Assembly (NCBI GenBank): GCA_028714915.1
Contig: JAQTLL010000003.1
Location: forward strand, 62,001 to 126,000
Direction of reading: 5' to 3'
From: Sulfuricurvum sp.
Lineage (GTDB): Bacteria > Campylobacterota > Campylobacteria > Campylobacterales > Sulfurimonadaceae
DNA length: 64,000 nt
The notes below the pieces were generated by a model, which saw only the letters and a program-made list of their open reading frames with translations, searched no databases and had not been told where the DNA came from. Of the stretch, positions 54,037 to 64,000 are shown one piece after another. Position 1 is the first letter of the stretch, and each line of letters opens with the position of its first letter. The translations under genes were made by a program, and so were the position numbers.

Positions 54037-55223
54037 TGAAACGTACTTCACCCTCGTTGATTATCAATCAGGATCTCCTTGATGAACTAATGGAGCAAAC
54101 TCACCTTCTAAAACATTATAAAGAGATGATTGACAAAAACACCATTGTATCTATAACAGATAAAAACGGTTTTATTACCTATATCAGTGAAGCGTTTGAA
54201 AAAGTTTCCGGTTATTCTAAGCAAGAAGCAGTCGGTCAAACACATGCCCTTTTCCGGCATCCGGATACACCAAAAGAATTTTATACGGATATGTGGAATA
54301 CACTAAAAACTGTTCAAAAATGGGATGGTGAGGTCAAAAATAGAGATAAAAATAGAAATGCATATTGGTTACGTTTACATATTGAGTATAATCGGGACTG
54401 TAAAGGAAATTTTATAGGATACAGTGCCACAGGGCATGATATTACCAATAAAATACATCTTGAAACTCTGACAAAAGAATTGGAATATCGTGTTAGCACA
54501 GAAGTTGAAAGAAACCGATTACAAACGACTCAGATGCTAGAACAGTCACGGCTTGCACAGATGGGGGAGATGATTAGTATGATTGCACACCAATGGCGAC
54601 AGCCCTTAGCATCTATATCAGCAATTTCATCCGTATTGACACTTGATATGATGATGGATAACTATAAAAAAGAGTTTTTCGAGGAACGTCTCAATGCTAT
54701 TAGTGACCTGGCGCAGCATCTTTCCTTAACCATCGATGATTTCAGGAGCTTTTTCAAAGAAGATAAAGAAAAAGCACAAGCTACATGGGAAATGATAACG
54801 GAAGGAAGTTTGGGTATTATTGAACCAACCTTGCAAACACAAAATATCACCGTCAAACGATTATATGAAAGCAATGAAGTATTGTATACCTATACCAATG
54901 AAATACGTCAAGTTCTTTTAAATATCTTTAAAAATGCCGAAGACATCTTTTTGGAAAAAAAGATAGAGAATGCAATAATCTGGGTACGAAGTTACCAAAA
55001 AAAAGGCATGTCATGCTTAAGTATAGAAGACAATGCCGGCGGAATTTCTGAAGAATTACTCATTAAGATATTCGATCCGTATTTTAGTACAAAAGAAAAA
55101 AAAGACGGTACAGGATTGGGACTTTATATGTCAAAAACAATCATAGAAGAACACTGTAAAGGGAATCTTTCTGTACACAACACCATTAATGGAGCCTGCT
55201 TTGAAATTATATTGCCGATATAG
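54036..55223 (+). CDS. PAS-domain histidine kinase
   Basis: A 395-residue soluble kinase. A PAS domain at about 30-145 (TIVSITDKNGFITYISEAF, GYSATGHDIT) is followed by a coiled coil, a histidine segment AHQWRQPLASISA near residue 185 typical of this phylum, N-box NIFKNAEDIF, and DNAGG...GTGLGLYMSKTII ATP lid. There is no membrane segment, so it senses a cytoplasmic signal. It starts on the stop codon of the receiver-PilZ gene, so that protein is the likely partner. Confidence 0.9.
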   Translation: MKRTSPSLIINQDLLDELMEQTHLLKHYKEMIDKNTIVSITDKNGFITYISEAFEKVSGYSKQEAVGQTHALFRHPDTPKEFYTDMWNTLKTVQKWDGEVKNRDKNRNAYWLRLHIEYNRDCKGNFIGYSATGHDITNKIHLETLTKELEYRVSTEVERNRLQTTQMLEQSRLAQMGEMISMIAHQWRQPLASISAISSVLTLDMMMDNYKKEFFEERLNAISDLAQHLSLTIDDFRSFFKEDKEKAQATWEMITEGSLGIIEPTLQTQNITVKRLYESNEVLYTYTNEIRQVLLNIFKNAEDIFLEKKIENAIIWVRSYQKKGMSCLSIEDNAGGISEELLIKIFDPYFSTKEKKDGTGLGLYMSKTIIEEHCKGNLSVHNTINGACFEIILPI

Positions 55224-55235
55224 CCCTTTGCAAAA

Positions 55236-56663
55236 TTAAGCCTGCAATGCGCTTTGATCATCGTAATGAGCATTATAAAGCATTTCAAACTGAGAATAAT
55301 GCTGTATGAGTAAATTAACTATTTGCGGATCAAAAGCCTTTCCGCTCTCCTGCTCAAAATATTCCTTTACTTGCTTCAGCGGCCAAGCTTCTTTGTAGAC
55401 CCGTTTTGTTCCCAAAGCATCAAATACATCTGCGATAGCGACAATACGTCCAAAAATATGTATCTCTTCCCTTCTTAACCCTCTAGGATAACCTAAACCA
55501 TCCCAACGTTCATGGTGTTCATACGCAATCGTTGCAGCTGCTTGCAATACGTCTCGTTCAGAATGTTTCAAAATATCATGCCCCATGGTTGCATGCATAT
55601 GCATAATAGCACGCTCTTCATCATCCAGAGAGCCCGGTTTCAGCAGTATAGAATCAGGAATCCCTATTTTTCCAATATCATGCAAAGGAGCCGCGATAAC
55701 AAGCAGATCGATTTCTTGCTCTTCCAAACCAACAAGTTTTCCAAGGAGGCGACTGTACTCCACAATACGCCGGGTATGATTACGTGTCTCCTTGGAGCGC
55801 ATCTCTTCGGCCTCTCCCATCGCAAAAAGCGTCTCTTTCAGAGCAGTATCTATCTCATTATTCAAAGAGGAAAACTTTATTGTTGAGAGTTCGATCCGCG
55901 CCTCACGTTCCTTTAGTTCTTCCCCAAACTTCATAAATTGTGATGCGACCTGAGTGAACTCTTCACTCTGGAACACAGTATAATCTCTTGTATCCGTACG
56001 GTAAAAAATAGATTTAGCCAACTGTATCAATTCAAGCAGCGGTTTACGGACAAATTCTTCAATAACATTAGAGGTATTGCGTATAATAGCAATCGTAAAA
56101 AATAAGATAATTCCAAAAAGAATCAGCAGATAGATTAGCGCCTGATTACGGTACTCTGTCACATCCAGTTCAATATCGACTGCACCAAGCACCGTATTTT
56201 CCGGAACATGGTGACACTGCAAACAATTGAGGTTGTCTTTAGACGTCGCTATATAAGGAACCACGGCACGCATCGTCGCCTTCTCACCCCAGTCACTCAT
56301 TGTAAAATAAGGTTTCTTCGATTGTAAGATAGCTCTTAACAAGGAATCGACTCTCCTTTCTCCGGCAAGAGATTTTCCAAACTGCTTATATACTTCATCG
56401 GAACGTATGATGGTAACACTCTTGACATTGGGAGTATTGGCAATCTCATGAAGGAAATAGGTACGCTTATCCATCAATCCCGCTTTCATATGGGCCGTCA
56501 AACCGGCTTTAATAATTTGAGTAATAGAAAGAACCCTTGTTTCCATACTCGCTAATACGAGCGAACGAAAATTTAACCCAATGACGATGATAATACACAA
56601 CATCAAGATTAACAGCAGCGGCAATACTCTTCTAAGCGTTAGATGAGTGATATTTTTTTTCAT
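55236..56663 (-). CDS. membrane haem-type sensor with HD-GYP domain
   Basis: A 475-residue protein. It has a helix at 12-32, a periplasmic sensor of about 140 residues ending in a c-type haem motif CLQCH at 147-151 (followed by a second histidine), and a second helix at 174-194. A HAMP-like linker leads to an HD-GYP domain at about 285-460 (APLHDIGKIGIPDSILLKPG, YEHHERWDGLGYPRG). All HD-GYP ligands are present, so it should hydrolyse c-di-GMP. It is similar in plan to the protein at 13.9-15.6 kb but has no GGDEF-like part. It is convergent with the PAS kinase. Confidence 0.87.
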   Translation of the reverse strand: MKKNITHLTLRRVLPLLLILMLCIIIVIGLNFRSLVLASMETRVLSITQIIKAGLTAHMKAGLMDKRTYFLHEIANTPNVKSVTIIRSDEVYKQFGKSLAGERRVDSLLRAILQSKKPYFTMSDWGEKATMRAVVPYIATSKDNLNCLQCHHVPENTVLGAVDIELDVTEYRNQALIYLLILFGIILFFTIAIIRNTSNVIEEFVRKPLLELIQLAKSIFYRTDTRDYTVFQSEEFTQVASQFMKFGEELKEREARIELSTIKFSSLNNEIDTALKETLFAMGEAEEMRSKETRNHTRRIVEYSRLLGKLVGLEEQEIDLLVIAAPLHDIGKIGIPDSILLKPGSLDDEERAIMHMHATMGHDILKHSERDVLQAAATIAYEHHERWDGLGYPRGLRREEIHIFGRIVAIADVFDALGTKRVYKEAWPLKQVKEYFEQESGKAFDPQIVNLLIQHYSQFEMLYNAHYDDQSALQA

Positions 56664-56741
56664 AAAAGCAGACCTAAAAAGTTACATAGTGAGCTATTGT
56701 AGCAGAAAGTTATAGTAAATAAATAAGAAGAAAAAGAGGTA

Positions 56742-56770
56742 TGAACATTTTCCATTAAAGGAAAAGTTCA
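56742..56770 (-). terminator. intrinsic terminator of the pheT-serA operon
   Basis: TGAAC and TTTTCC pair with GGAAAA and GTTCA around a six-base loop with one bulged base. On the minus strand the stem is followed by a T-rich stretch (TACCTCTTTTTC). It stands 16 bases after the serA stop. Confidence 0.75.
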
Positions 56771-56785
56771 TTCATACAAAAAAAA

Positions 56786-58375
56786 TTAAATTCGAGCGTA
56801 AGAGACGCTAATACACGCGTTAAGTGCAGAAAGTTCTTTAAGTGTTTTTTCACTGACAGCAGAATCAACAATAATAACCGCCAACGCTTCACCGCTTTTA
56901 TTGCGACCCAAACGGAAGTCAGCAATGTTAACATCATGTGCAGCAAGTAATGTACCCACTTGTCCGATAACACCCGGTACATCCGTATTTTTAAAGAGAA
57001 TCATGTTCCCCTTCGGTTCAACATCGACACCGAAACCATTGATGTCAACTATACGCTGTACGTCATCATTGAACATCGTTGCACTGATTTCGATAACATC
57101 TTTATCGGTTGTTAAACGAACGGTAACCAAGTTTTTATACACCGGACTCTCAGGGAGTTCTTCGGTTTCAATTTTGATATTACGCTCACTGGCAACGAAA
57201 TCAGCATTCACGTAGTTAATGGTCTCACCCGATGTCTCTGCCAACGCACCAACAGTTACAAAAGTCGCAAGAGACGTGACGTATTGTGCAATATCGCCGC
57301 GTCCGCTGACTTTGATCGAAACAATCGGAGCACGATTGATTTGAGACGCTAAAAAGCCGATTTTTTGCCCCATCTCGAGGAATGGTTTAACAAAAGAAGG
57401 AATTTTAGTCTCATCGATCGGAAGATTAAGTGCATGAGGATACGCAATCCCTTTTGCCGCTTCAATCGCTTGTTGTGCCGCTTCAAGAGCAATCCCCAGT
57501 TGAGATTCAAAGGTATTGGCTCCGAGGTGAGGAGAGACACAGATATTGTCCAAATCAAGAAGCTTATTATTGATTGCAGGTTCTTTATTAAACACGTCAA
57601 TACCTGCAAAACGGATTTTACCTGATTTTAGTCCGTCATAGAGGGCATCTTCATCGTACAATCCACCACGGGCACAGTTGATAAGAACCACACCGTCTTT
57701 CATTTTTGCAATTTCATCCGCACCGATCATTCCGATGGTTTCTTTGTTTTTTGGTGTATGAATCGTAATAATATCGCACGCCAAAATATCCTCAAAATTC
57801 GTCGTATATTTTGCACCTGCATCGGTTGCTTTGGATGGGTGAATGTACGGATCGTATGCGATAACATCCATCTCAAATGCTTTGGAGCGGATACCCACAC
57901 GGCTGCCGATGTTACCAAAACCGATGACCCCCAGTTTTTTCCCTTTTAGCTCGTACCCGTACCATTTTTCACGCTTCCAAACCCGTTGGTTTTTGAGGTG
58001 GTCATGAGAATACGGAAACATACGCATACACGAGAGCATGTGGGTCATCGTGAGCTCAACCGCCGCAATCGTATTCGCTGTGGGTACATTCATAACGATA
58101 ATACCCTCTTTTGAGCATCCAGGAATGTCCACATTATCGACACCTACGCCTGCACGAACCACTGCTTTGAGCTTGCCACGAGCGGCTTGGATGAATTTAT
58201 CATCTACATCCGTTGAACTTCGCGTAATAGCAACATCCGCTGTTGCAATAACATCAAGCAATGCTGTTTTATCCATGTCAGCAGCAAAGATCATCTCAAT
58301 TTTATCGTCATTACGAAGAAGATTTAAACCTTCTTCATGAATATGGTCACAAACGACAATTTTAAATTTTTCCAT
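56786..58375 (-). CDS. serA: D-3-phosphoglycerate dehydrogenase
   Basis: A 529-residue SerA of the long type, with the NAD-binding Rossmann motif GFGNIGSRVG (near 149-158), catalytic arginine in NCARGGLYDE, catalytic histidine in VSPHLGANT, an intervening domain (about 315-450) and a C-terminal ACT domain (about 455-529, FKNTDVPGVIGQVG). It starts serine synthesis by oxidising 3-phosphoglycerate; the ACT domain allows serine feedback. GAGG precedes the ATG. It is the last gene of the operon, four bases after the membrane protein gene. Confidence 0.96.
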   Translation of the reverse strand: MEKFKIVVCDHIHEEGLNLLRNDDKIEMIFAADMDKTALLDVIATADVAITRSSTDVDDKFIQAARGKLKAVVRAGVGVDNVDIPGCSKEGIIVMNVPTANTIAAVELTMTHMLSCMRMFPYSHDHLKNQRVWKREKWYGYELKGKKLGVIGFGNIGSRVGIRSKAFEMDVIAYDPYIHPSKATDAGAKYTTNFEDILACDIITIHTPKNKETIGMIGADEIAKMKDGVVLINCARGGLYDEDALYDGLKSGKIRFAGIDVFNKEPAINNKLLDLDNICVSPHLGANTFESQLGIALEAAQQAIEAAKGIAYPHALNLPIDETKIPSFVKPFLEMGQKIGFLASQINRAPIVSIKVSGRGDIAQYVTSLATFVTVGALAETSGETINYVNADFVASERNIKIETEELPESPVYKNLVTVRLTTDKDVIEISATMFNDDVQRIVDINGFGVDVEPKGNMILFKNTDVPGVIGQVGTLLAAHDVNIADFRLGRNKSGEALAVIIVDSAVSEKTLKELSALNACISVSYARI

Positions 58376-58379
58376 TGGG

Positions 58380-58862
58380 TTAGTCCTCTTTAAACGACGA
58401 AAGTGTCGCGGAAATTTGATAGGTTTTTAGTTTTAAGAGGAGATTTGCGAGTGCATTGTAATCATCTGAGTCAATATCAACACTCATTGCGCTTCCCTCT
58501 TGGTTTAAAAGATAGGAAAGATTCGTATTTTTGATTTCTTGTTTCAAACAAAAAAATTCATACGAATCCTTCAAAAGTACCGCTAAATGATACTTATGAG
58601 ATTTTGGTACGCTTGATTGAGTATCCATCTCGATAACCACTTCGTTAATCGGATATGAATACTCTTTCTCTTTGGTTAGATGCAATCCATTCATCCAACT
58701 AGACGAACTCTCATTGCTCTCATTGGACGAAACCTTTTCATGAGGATTCGACTCTTCAGCAATTGCTGTAGGCGTTGGATTGATTTGGATCATAAAGATG
58801 ACGATAAAGACGGCAACAAAAATGGCTATTATCGGAAATAGCCAATATGCTGCTCTTCGCAT
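58380..58862 (-). CDS. conserved membrane-anchored protein between rpsA and serA
   Basis: A 160-residue protein of unknown function. It has one N-terminal membrane helix (about 7-28), a Ser/Asn/Glu-rich low-complexity linker (about 33-58) and a compact domain (about 62-160). It lies four bases after rpsA and four before serA in the same operon; this position recurs in related genomes as far as I recall, so the gene is real. It may be a membrane-anchored accessory protein; no catalytic motif is visible. Confidence 0.7.
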   Translation of the reverse strand: MRRAAYWLFPIIAIFVAVFIVIFMIQINPTPTAIAEESNPHEKVSSNESNESSSSWMNGLHLTKEKEYSYPINEVVIEMDTQSSVPKSHKYHLAVLLKDSYEFFCLKQEIKNTNLSYLLNQEGSAMSVDIDSDDYNALANLLLKLKTYQISATLSSFKED

Positions 58863-58866
58863 CTCT

Positions 58867-60522
58867 TTATTTCAATTGGTCTTTAATCAAATCACCAAGA
58901 CTGTTTGATTCATCATCATTAATCTCGTTGAGCATCTCTTGGTCTTTGATACGCTCTAATTTACGTACTGAAAGACGGATACGGTCACGTTTAGCATCGA
59001 TAACCATAATAACCGCCTCAATCACTTGTCCAATAACAAGCTCTTCCGGAGTCAATGGCAAAAGATCTTCATTACGAATAAGAGCATCAACACCACCCTC
59101 TAATGAAACAAATACACCAAAATCTTTAATATCACGAACCGTTGCACTCAACACTTCATTCATTTTATGATTGGCAGCAAATTTGTCGATCGGGCTCTCT
59201 TCAAGTGCTTTACGATTCAACGAGATTTTCTCATCTTCAGTGTTAATTTTTGCGATTTTTACGTCGATTTCATCACCAACTTTCAAAGTCTCTTTGCATT
59301 TGGCATTTTTATCCCACGAAAGATCTTGATTGTGCAACAATCCTTCAACTCCGCCAACTTTGATAAATGCACCAAAGTCTGTCAAAGACGTTACTGTCCC
59401 TTTTACAACATCACCTTCACGTGATTTTTTCATAAACTCTTCAAACGGTTTTGGCTGAAGACGCTTGTACGATACGCGCAATTTATGAGTATTTGAATTG
59501 ATTTCGATAACTTCAACGTCAATTTCTTGACCTAAAGTCAAATAATCTTTAGGGTGTTTGATATTTTTATCCCATGTGATTTCTGAAACGTGCAAAAACC
59601 CTTCGATGTCATTTCCAAGATCAACGAAAATACCATATGGCTCGATATTGCTAACCGTAACGGTAATGGTATCGCCCTCTTCCAACGCTTCTTCCACTTC
59701 TCTCCATGGATCCGATTGAACGGCTTTGATTGAGAGAGACAGATGACGCTTGTCTTTGTCGTATGCGATGGCTTTTACCGTGACAACATCACCCTCTTTG
59801 TAGAGTTTTGATGGATTAACAGGACCTTTGTAGCTGATTTCATTGTAGTGAACCAACCCATCAATTCCGCCGACATCTACGAACATTCCGTAGCTGGTGA
59901 TTTTCTTGACCGTACCTTGGATAATTTTACCCTCTTCCATCAATGCGTCAATCACCTCTTTCTTACGCTTACGCTCATCGTTAAAGAGTTTACGGCGTGA
60001 TACCACAATCGATGCTTCGGCAGGGTCAACTTTGACCACTTGAGCTTTAATGGTTTTACCCACTACTTGATCCGTGTCTTTGAACGCTGCAAGTGAGCGT
60101 GGAAGGAAAAAGTGAACGTCATCTGCTTCAAGCAAATAGCCGCCTTTATTTTTCTTCGTAACCAATGCTTCGATCACAACCGATTCAAAATCTTCTTTGT
60201 GAAGATTGATAAAGGCTAATGTTTTCTCTTGTTCAAGCACTTTTTTATACGAAATTTTAGGACGCTCATTGTAGTGTCCTATGACCATAACGGTGATTTT
60301 ATCACCAACGTTGAAGAGGAGTTTTCCCTCAGCATCACGAATCTCATCGAGTGGCAAGATCCCCTCTAGTTTCTCACCAACGCCGACCAATGCGCGGTTA
60401 TCACTCTCTTGGATCTCTACAACTTCACCTTCTGTAATGCGAGTGGATTCTTGCTCTTTGAACGATGCCTCCAGCATTTCAGCAAAATTTTCTTCTTCAT
60501 ACGCTTCGTTATCGAACGCCAT
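58867..60522 (-). CDS. rpsA: 30S ribosomal protein S1
   Basis: A 551-residue S1 protein (557 in E. coli) with six S1 repeats starting at roughly residues 25, 110, 195, 280, 367 and 455. Their glycine-rich strands (GMFVDVGGIDGLVH, GIFVDLGNDIEGFLH, GAFIKVGGVEGLLH) are clear. It holds mRNA on the small subunit for initiation. The start at 60522 (MAFDNEAYEEEN) has AAGGGA upstream; the 42-codon extension of the frame above it is a shadow of the intergenic gap and ispH end. Confidence 0.97.
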   Translation of the reverse strand: MAFDNEAYEEENFAEMLEASFKEQESTRITEGEVVEIQESDNRALVGVGEKLEGILPLDEIRDAEGKLLFNVGDKITVMVIGHYNERPKISYKKVLEQEKTLAFINLHKEDFESVVIEALVTKKNKGGYLLEADDVHFFLPRSLAAFKDTDQVVGKTIKAQVVKVDPAEASIVVSRRKLFNDERKRKKEVIDALMEEGKIIQGTVKKITSYGMFVDVGGIDGLVHYNEISYKGPVNPSKLYKEGDVVTVKAIAYDKDKRHLSLSIKAVQSDPWREVEEALEEGDTITVTVSNIEPYGIFVDLGNDIEGFLHVSEITWDKNIKHPKDYLTLGQEIDVEVIEINSNTHKLRVSYKRLQPKPFEEFMKKSREGDVVKGTVTSLTDFGAFIKVGGVEGLLHNQDLSWDKNAKCKETLKVGDEIDVKIAKINTEDEKISLNRKALEESPIDKFAANHKMNEVLSATVRDIKDFGVFVSLEGGVDALIRNEDLLPLTPEELVIGQVIEAVIMVIDAKRDRIRLSVRKLERIKDQEMLNEINDDESNSLGDLIKDQLK

Positions 60523-60596
60523 GCCTATTCCCTTGTAACTAAAAATTGGCTGATTATAGCGTAGAAATGCTTTTCTTTTGATAAAAAATGGTGATT

Positions 60597-61430
60597 TTAA
60601 GGTTGTGACAAGTGGTTGATACGCTCGATAACGGCTTGGATTATCCAATCAGGGGTAGAAGCACCCGCGCTGATACCACAAAAGTTTTTTCCCTCAAACC
60701 ATTGAGGCTGTAAATCTTCTTGGCTTTCAATATGATAGCTATGTGGACAGGCATCCAGAGCAATCGAATACAGTTGTTTGGTATTTGAAGAATTTTTTCC
60801 ACCAATAACAATCATCACATCCGCTTCACGAGCAAGTTTATGAACTGCATCTTGGTTATCAAAAGTTGCGTTACAGATGGTATTAAAGACACGCACCTCT
60901 TTATGCGACATCATCAATTTTGAGACAATACTTTGATAATCTTCAATACGGCGTGTTGTTTGTGCCACAACGGCTACTCTTTCACGCAAAGTAAGGGCAT
61001 CTATCTCTGCAGGCGAGTTTACAACATAAACTTTTCCCGTCGCATAACTCTTCACCCCTTTAATTTCAGGATGTTTATCATCCCCAAAAATAACAATATC
61101 ATACCCCTGAGCCGACATCTCTTCACAAATTTGCTGTGGCTTAGTGACATAGGGACACGTTGCGTCGATAACATTTATATTACGCTTATTTAACAAAGCC
61201 AACTCTTCTTTAGGTATCCCATGAGTTCGGATAACGGCGGTATCACCAACTTTAAAATTGTCAAGATTTTCACTCAAGGCAACGTTAAAATCACGTTTAA
61301 GCCTTTCAATTTCATTGGCATTATGAATCAATGGACCGTAAGTAGCTGAGTTTTTATTCTCTTCAGCGATTTTAATCGCCCGTTTAACCCCAAAACAAAA
61401 TCCATAACTCTCTGCTAGTTGAATTAACAT
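60597..61430 (-). CDS. ispH: 4-hydroxy-3-methylbut-2-enyl diphosphate reductase
   Basis: A 277-residue IspH. The three iron-sulphur cysteines are at 12 (GFCFGV), 92 (ATCPYV) and 186 (TICNAT), and the substrate-binding HNANE and GGKNSSNT segments are present. It makes IPP and DMAPP in the last step of the MEP isoprenoid pathway. It overlaps aroA by seven bases, and rpsA follows after a 74-base gap. Confidence 0.97.
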   Translation of the reverse strand: MLIQLAESYGFCFGVKRAIKIAEENKNSATYGPLIHNANEIERLKRDFNVALSENLDNFKVGDTAVIRTHGIPKEELALLNKRNINVIDATCPYVTKPQQICEEMSAQGYDIVIFGDDKHPEIKGVKSYATGKVYVVNSPAEIDALTLRERVAVVAQTTRRIEDYQSIVSKLMMSHKEVRVFNTICNATFDNQDAVHKLAREADVMIVIGGKNSSNTKQLYSIALDACPHSYHIESQEDLQPQWFEGKNFCGISAGASTPDWIIQAVIERINHLSQP

Positions 61431-62704
61431 TTATCAACCTTAGTGATTTTTCCTAAAAGTTCGAAAAAGTTGGGGAATGAGGTATTAATACACTCAACAT
61501 CCTCCACCATCATACCGCATCGTAGTCCTGCAATCAAAAAACTCATCGCAATACGGTGATCTCCATAACTCTTAATATATGCACGTTTAAGCTCACCGCC
61601 GATTACGGCGTAACCATCAGGATATTCTTCGGTTTCAATACCGCAAAGATTCAGATTATCAACCACAGTTTTAATACGATCAGACTCTTTTACTCGAAGT
61701 TCCTCGGCATTTTTAATAATACTTTTCCCCTGTGCACACGCCATCGCGATAGAAAGGGCAGGAAGCTCATCGATGAGCCATGAAATATTTTCTTCCACAA
61801 TAACCGCTTTTAAGGGAGCATACTTAACCGTAATGTCCCCAATAGGTTCATATTTTTCGCTGGTCAAAGTATAGGTAACATTTGCACCCATCCGCTCCAA
61901 TACTTTAAATGCTTCGATACGGGTAGGATTAAGGGTAACCCCTTCGATTATAACGGTAGAATCAGGGGTAATCGCAGCTGCAACAGCAAAGAAAAAAGCA
62001 CTGGAAGGATCCGCGGGGACACGAATATTCAGAGGATTAAGCGGTTTTTCCAGTGGCCAAACTTTTGTTTCCAGACCATTGACTTCGATGTGCGCACCCA
62101 TACCCAGCAACATTCGTTCGGTATGATCACGACTAAGTTCGCTCTCACTAAAAGTACAGACTCCATCAGAATGCAATGCCGCTAAAATCATCGCACTTTT
62201 CACTTGGGCAGAAGCTATTTTGGATTCATACTCAAATGCTTGAAGGGATGCACCGCGTATTGAGAGAGGGGCCAAATCGCCATTATTGCGTCCATCCAAA
62301 CGTGCACCGATATTACGTAACGGCTGTGTCACCCGCTTCATTGGGCGACGTTTGAGATATTCATCTCCTGTGAGAATAAAATGACCTTCGGCAGAGGAAA
62401 GCAATCCGCAAAAAAGTCGCATTCCCGTCCCCGAATTACCACAGTCAAGAATCTCTGAGGTCTCTTGAATCCCATTGGAACGAATCGTAATTACTTTCCC
62501 GTCATCCATAATGGTTGCACCCAATTGACCTACAATTTTAAGAGTATTAAGGGTGTCTTCCGCACGTAAAAAATTCTCAATTCGACTCTCTCCTTGTGCC
62601 AACAAAGAGAACATGGCACATCGATGAGAGATGGATTTATCCGGTGCAATCGCATCACTTTTAAACTCAAAAGAATCTGCTGGGTAGACAGTAGCGCGTA
62701 TCAT
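61424..62704 (-). CDS. aroA: EPSP synthase (3-phosphoshikimate 1-carboxyvinyltransferase)
   Basis: A 426-residue AroA. It shows [11 protein letters not shown] with the catalytic lysine, the GNSGTGMRL shikimate-3-phosphate site, the [11 protein letters not shown] segment and RVKESDRI with active-site residues. It condenses shikimate 3-phosphate with phosphoenolpyruvate in chorismate synthesis. It shares an ATGA overlap with pheT and overlaps ispH. Confidence 0.97.
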   Translation of the reverse strand: MIRATVYPADSFEFKSDAIAPDKSISHRCAMFSLLAQGESRIENFLRAEDTLNTLKIVGQLGATIMDDGKVITIRSNGIQETSEILDCGNSGTGMRLFCGLLSSAEGHFILTGDEYLKRRPMKRVTQPLRNIGARLDGRNNGDLAPLSIRGASLQAFEYESKIASAQVKSAMILAALHSDGVCTFSESELSRDHTERMLLGMGAHIEVNGLETKVWPLEKPLNPLNIRVPADPSSAFFFAVAAAITPDSTVIIEGVTLNPTRIEAFKVLERMGANVTYTLTSEKYEPIGDITVKYAPLKAVIVEENISWLIDELPALSIAMACAQGKSIIKNAEELRVKESDRIKTVVDNLNLCGIETEEYPDGYAVIGGELKRAYIKSYGDHRIAMSFLIAGLRCGMMVEDVECINTSFPNFFELLGKITKVDKC

Positions 62705-64000
62705 CGCAAGTTCACTCCCAGTTCTTCACGCAATCCTGTCAAAATCCACTCCATAGCCGCCATTATTTCCTCTTCTTCAAGGGTTTTTTCTTCTGACTGT
62801 AGCATAAAACGGATACTAAGACTAATATTTTCACCTAACGCTTCTGAAACATAACGATCAACAGGATAAAAACGTTTTACATCGGCACTCGCGTGCTTAA
62901 CAATAACACTTTTAATGCTCTCATACGAGAGAGTTTTAGGAATCAATAGGCTTAAATCTCGAAACGAAGCTTGATATTTTGAAAAAGGCTGTGCCTGAAT
63001 CAATCCATAAGGCAAAGCATCCATCTCAAGTTCACACATAAAGGTCGAGGAGAGATCAAACTCCTCTTCGATACTGGGGTGAAGACGAAACAGTTCTCCG
63101 GCTTCTTGTCCGTTTAGTATCACTTTTGCACAGATATACGGATGCGCTAAAGTATGCTTTGGAATATGTGGTGTCATCTCAAATGAACCAATAATGTCAG
63201 AGATTTTTTGGGCAAATCCATTCAAATCAACCGTAGGGGATTTCCCTGCATTAGAGATTTTTTCCCCCTCGCAAGCTCCGCTGAGTATGAAAGCGATACG
63301 TTTACTTTCACTGCGAGCATGATCAAACACCATTCCGCTCTCAAACAAAGCAATTTTTTTCTGATTTACTTTACCATTGGCACTTGCAGAGTTCAAAAGT
63401 CCTACCATCAATGTCGGACGCAAGGTATCAAACGTTGCCGTAATAGGATTTAATAGCTCTTTATCCTCATCGGTACACACAAATCCGAAACGCTCACAAA
63501 CTCTGCGTTCATTAAATACGAAATGGACACTTTCATAAAATCCGCTTTGTGCTGCACGGTGACGATACATTCGCACCTTTTTATATGTATCAAAATCAGA
63601 TGTATTTTGGTTTCTCTCTGCAAATACAAATGGCTTAGAGGGGATATTGTCAATCCCTACAATACGAACGATCTCTTCAACAATATCTTGTTTATTCACA
63701 ATATCATGACGAAAATTGGGAATTGAAATAGCAAATGCAGAGGTTTTTGGCTTGCTAATGAGCATACCAAGGTTTTTAAGAATTTGCGTTAAGGTTGTTT
63801 TGTCGATTTTCATCCCGATAAACGATTCAAACTCCTCTTCATTCATCGTTACGACACGCGTTTCTCGAGGAGACTGAAGTTCTAAATGTCCGCCATAAAT
63901 CGTCGATGTTGTGTATTTTTCAAAAAGTCCCATCACATATTGAACACCCTTGTTCAAAGAAGGTTCAGACCCTCTGGAAGTATGATAATAATGAGGGCAG
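62701..64000 (-). CDS. pheT: phenylalanyl-tRNA synthetase beta subunit, partial
   Basis: The 3' part of pheT. The frame is open across the right edge, so the gene starts outside the window; the visible part reads [17 protein letters not shown] at the edge. Segments include the B5 domain ([18 protein letters not shown]), the central catalytic-like region ([21 protein letters not shown]) and the C-terminal ferredoxin-like anticodon-binding domain ([16 protein letters not shown]). It pairs with PheS to charge tRNA-Phe. The stop overlaps the aroA start by four bases. An apparent TTG start at 63957 is an artefact of the edge. Confidence 0.94.
   Translation of the reverse strand, partial: CPHYYHTSRGSEPSLNKGVQYVMGLFEKYTTSTIYGGHLELQSPRETRVVTMNEEEFESFIGMKIDKTTLTQILKNLGMLISKPKTSAFAISIPNFRHDIVNKQDIVEEIVRIVGIDNIPSKPFVFAERNQNTSDFDTYKKVRMYRHRAAQSGFYESVHFVFNERRVCERFGFVCTDEDKELLNPITATFDTLRPTLMVGLLNSASANGKVNQKKIALFESGMVFDHARSESKRIAFILSGACEGEKISNAGKSPTVDLNGFAQKISDIIGSFEMTPHIPKHTLAHPYICAKVILNGQEAGELFRLHPSIEEEFDLSSTFMCELEMDALPYGLIQAQPFSKYQASFRDLSLLIPKTLSYESIKSVIVKHASADVKRFYPVDRYVSEALGENISLSIRFMLQSEEKTLEEEEIMAAMEWILTGLREELGVNLR

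Noticed and set aside
60523..60648. 42-residue extension of ribosomal protein S1
   Set aside because: It is intergenic and ispH 3' sequence; the S1 family starts at 60522 with a ribosome binding site.
1..64000. tRNA, rRNA, CRISPR array, integrase or IS element
   Set aside because: Looked for conserved T-loop words, repeat-spacer periodicity, tyrosine recombinase and DDE motifs; none was supported by eye.

Overview
The window looks like chromosome of a mesophilic Campylobacterota (Epsilonproteobacteria), close to Sulfuricurvum or Sulfurimonas. The evidence is gene content and style, read by eye without database searches. It includes a fused CcsBA cytochrome c synthase, a MutS7-type MutS with an HNH tail, haem-type sensors on HD-GYP proteins, AHQWRQPL-type histidine kinases, the pheT-aroA-ispH-rpsA-serA gene order, and dense operons with ATGA or TAATG overlaps. 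No rRNA, tRNA, CRISPR array, integrase or transposase was recognised.

Layout. (1) 0-3.5 kb is an AT-rich accessory patch: a hypothetical gene, a broken DNA methyltransferase start, a Septu-like PtuA/PtuB pair and a small membrane protein. (2) 3.5-6.6 kb holds molybdate transport genes (TOBE protein, modB, modC, no modA in view), an SlyD-type isomerase followed by a decayed copy of the modC 3' end, and a NifU_N-like protein that lacks the cysteines. (3) 6.6-24 kb is housekeeping: two DEAD-box helicases, a DUF4015 hydrolase-like protein, recR, glycine-zipper envelope proteins behind a shared promoter design, a SurA-like isomerase, dnaJ, an HD-GYP sensor, ccsBA, gdhA, a YaiI protein, a half-size TauE/SafE protein, a DJ-1 protein and efp. 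(4) 24-31.3 kb has a TolC / adaptor / RND efflux operon whose RND pump is split into two coupled genes, then a FapA (DUF342) gene. (5) 31.4-33.3 kb is an ATP-grasp/CoA-ligase protein.

(6) 33.3-45.1 kb is an AT-rich defence island on the minus strand: hsdR, a 1243-residue YobI/KAP-like P-loop NTPase with membrane segments, hsdM, hsdS and an unknown membrane protein. Imperfect direct repeats of about 120 bp flank it. (7) 45.1-52.4 kb holds mutS7, a response regulator, a CPA2 antiporter fused to a histidine kinase, a PemK/MazF toxin and gene debris. A diverged 3' fragment of mutS7 lies left of the island, and a 97% identical copy of its 5' end lies at 52.2 kb, so the segment has been rearranged around mutS7. 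(8) 52.5-56.7 kb is signalling: a receiver-PilZ protein, a PAS kinase and a second HD-GYP sensor. (9) 56.8-64 kb is the core operon pheT (cut by the window edge)-aroA-ispH-rpsA-membrane protein-serA, ending at a clear intrinsic terminator.

The most unusual items are the NTPase translationally coupled into a type I restriction operon between two mutS7 relics, and the antiporter-kinase fusion paired with its own response regulator.
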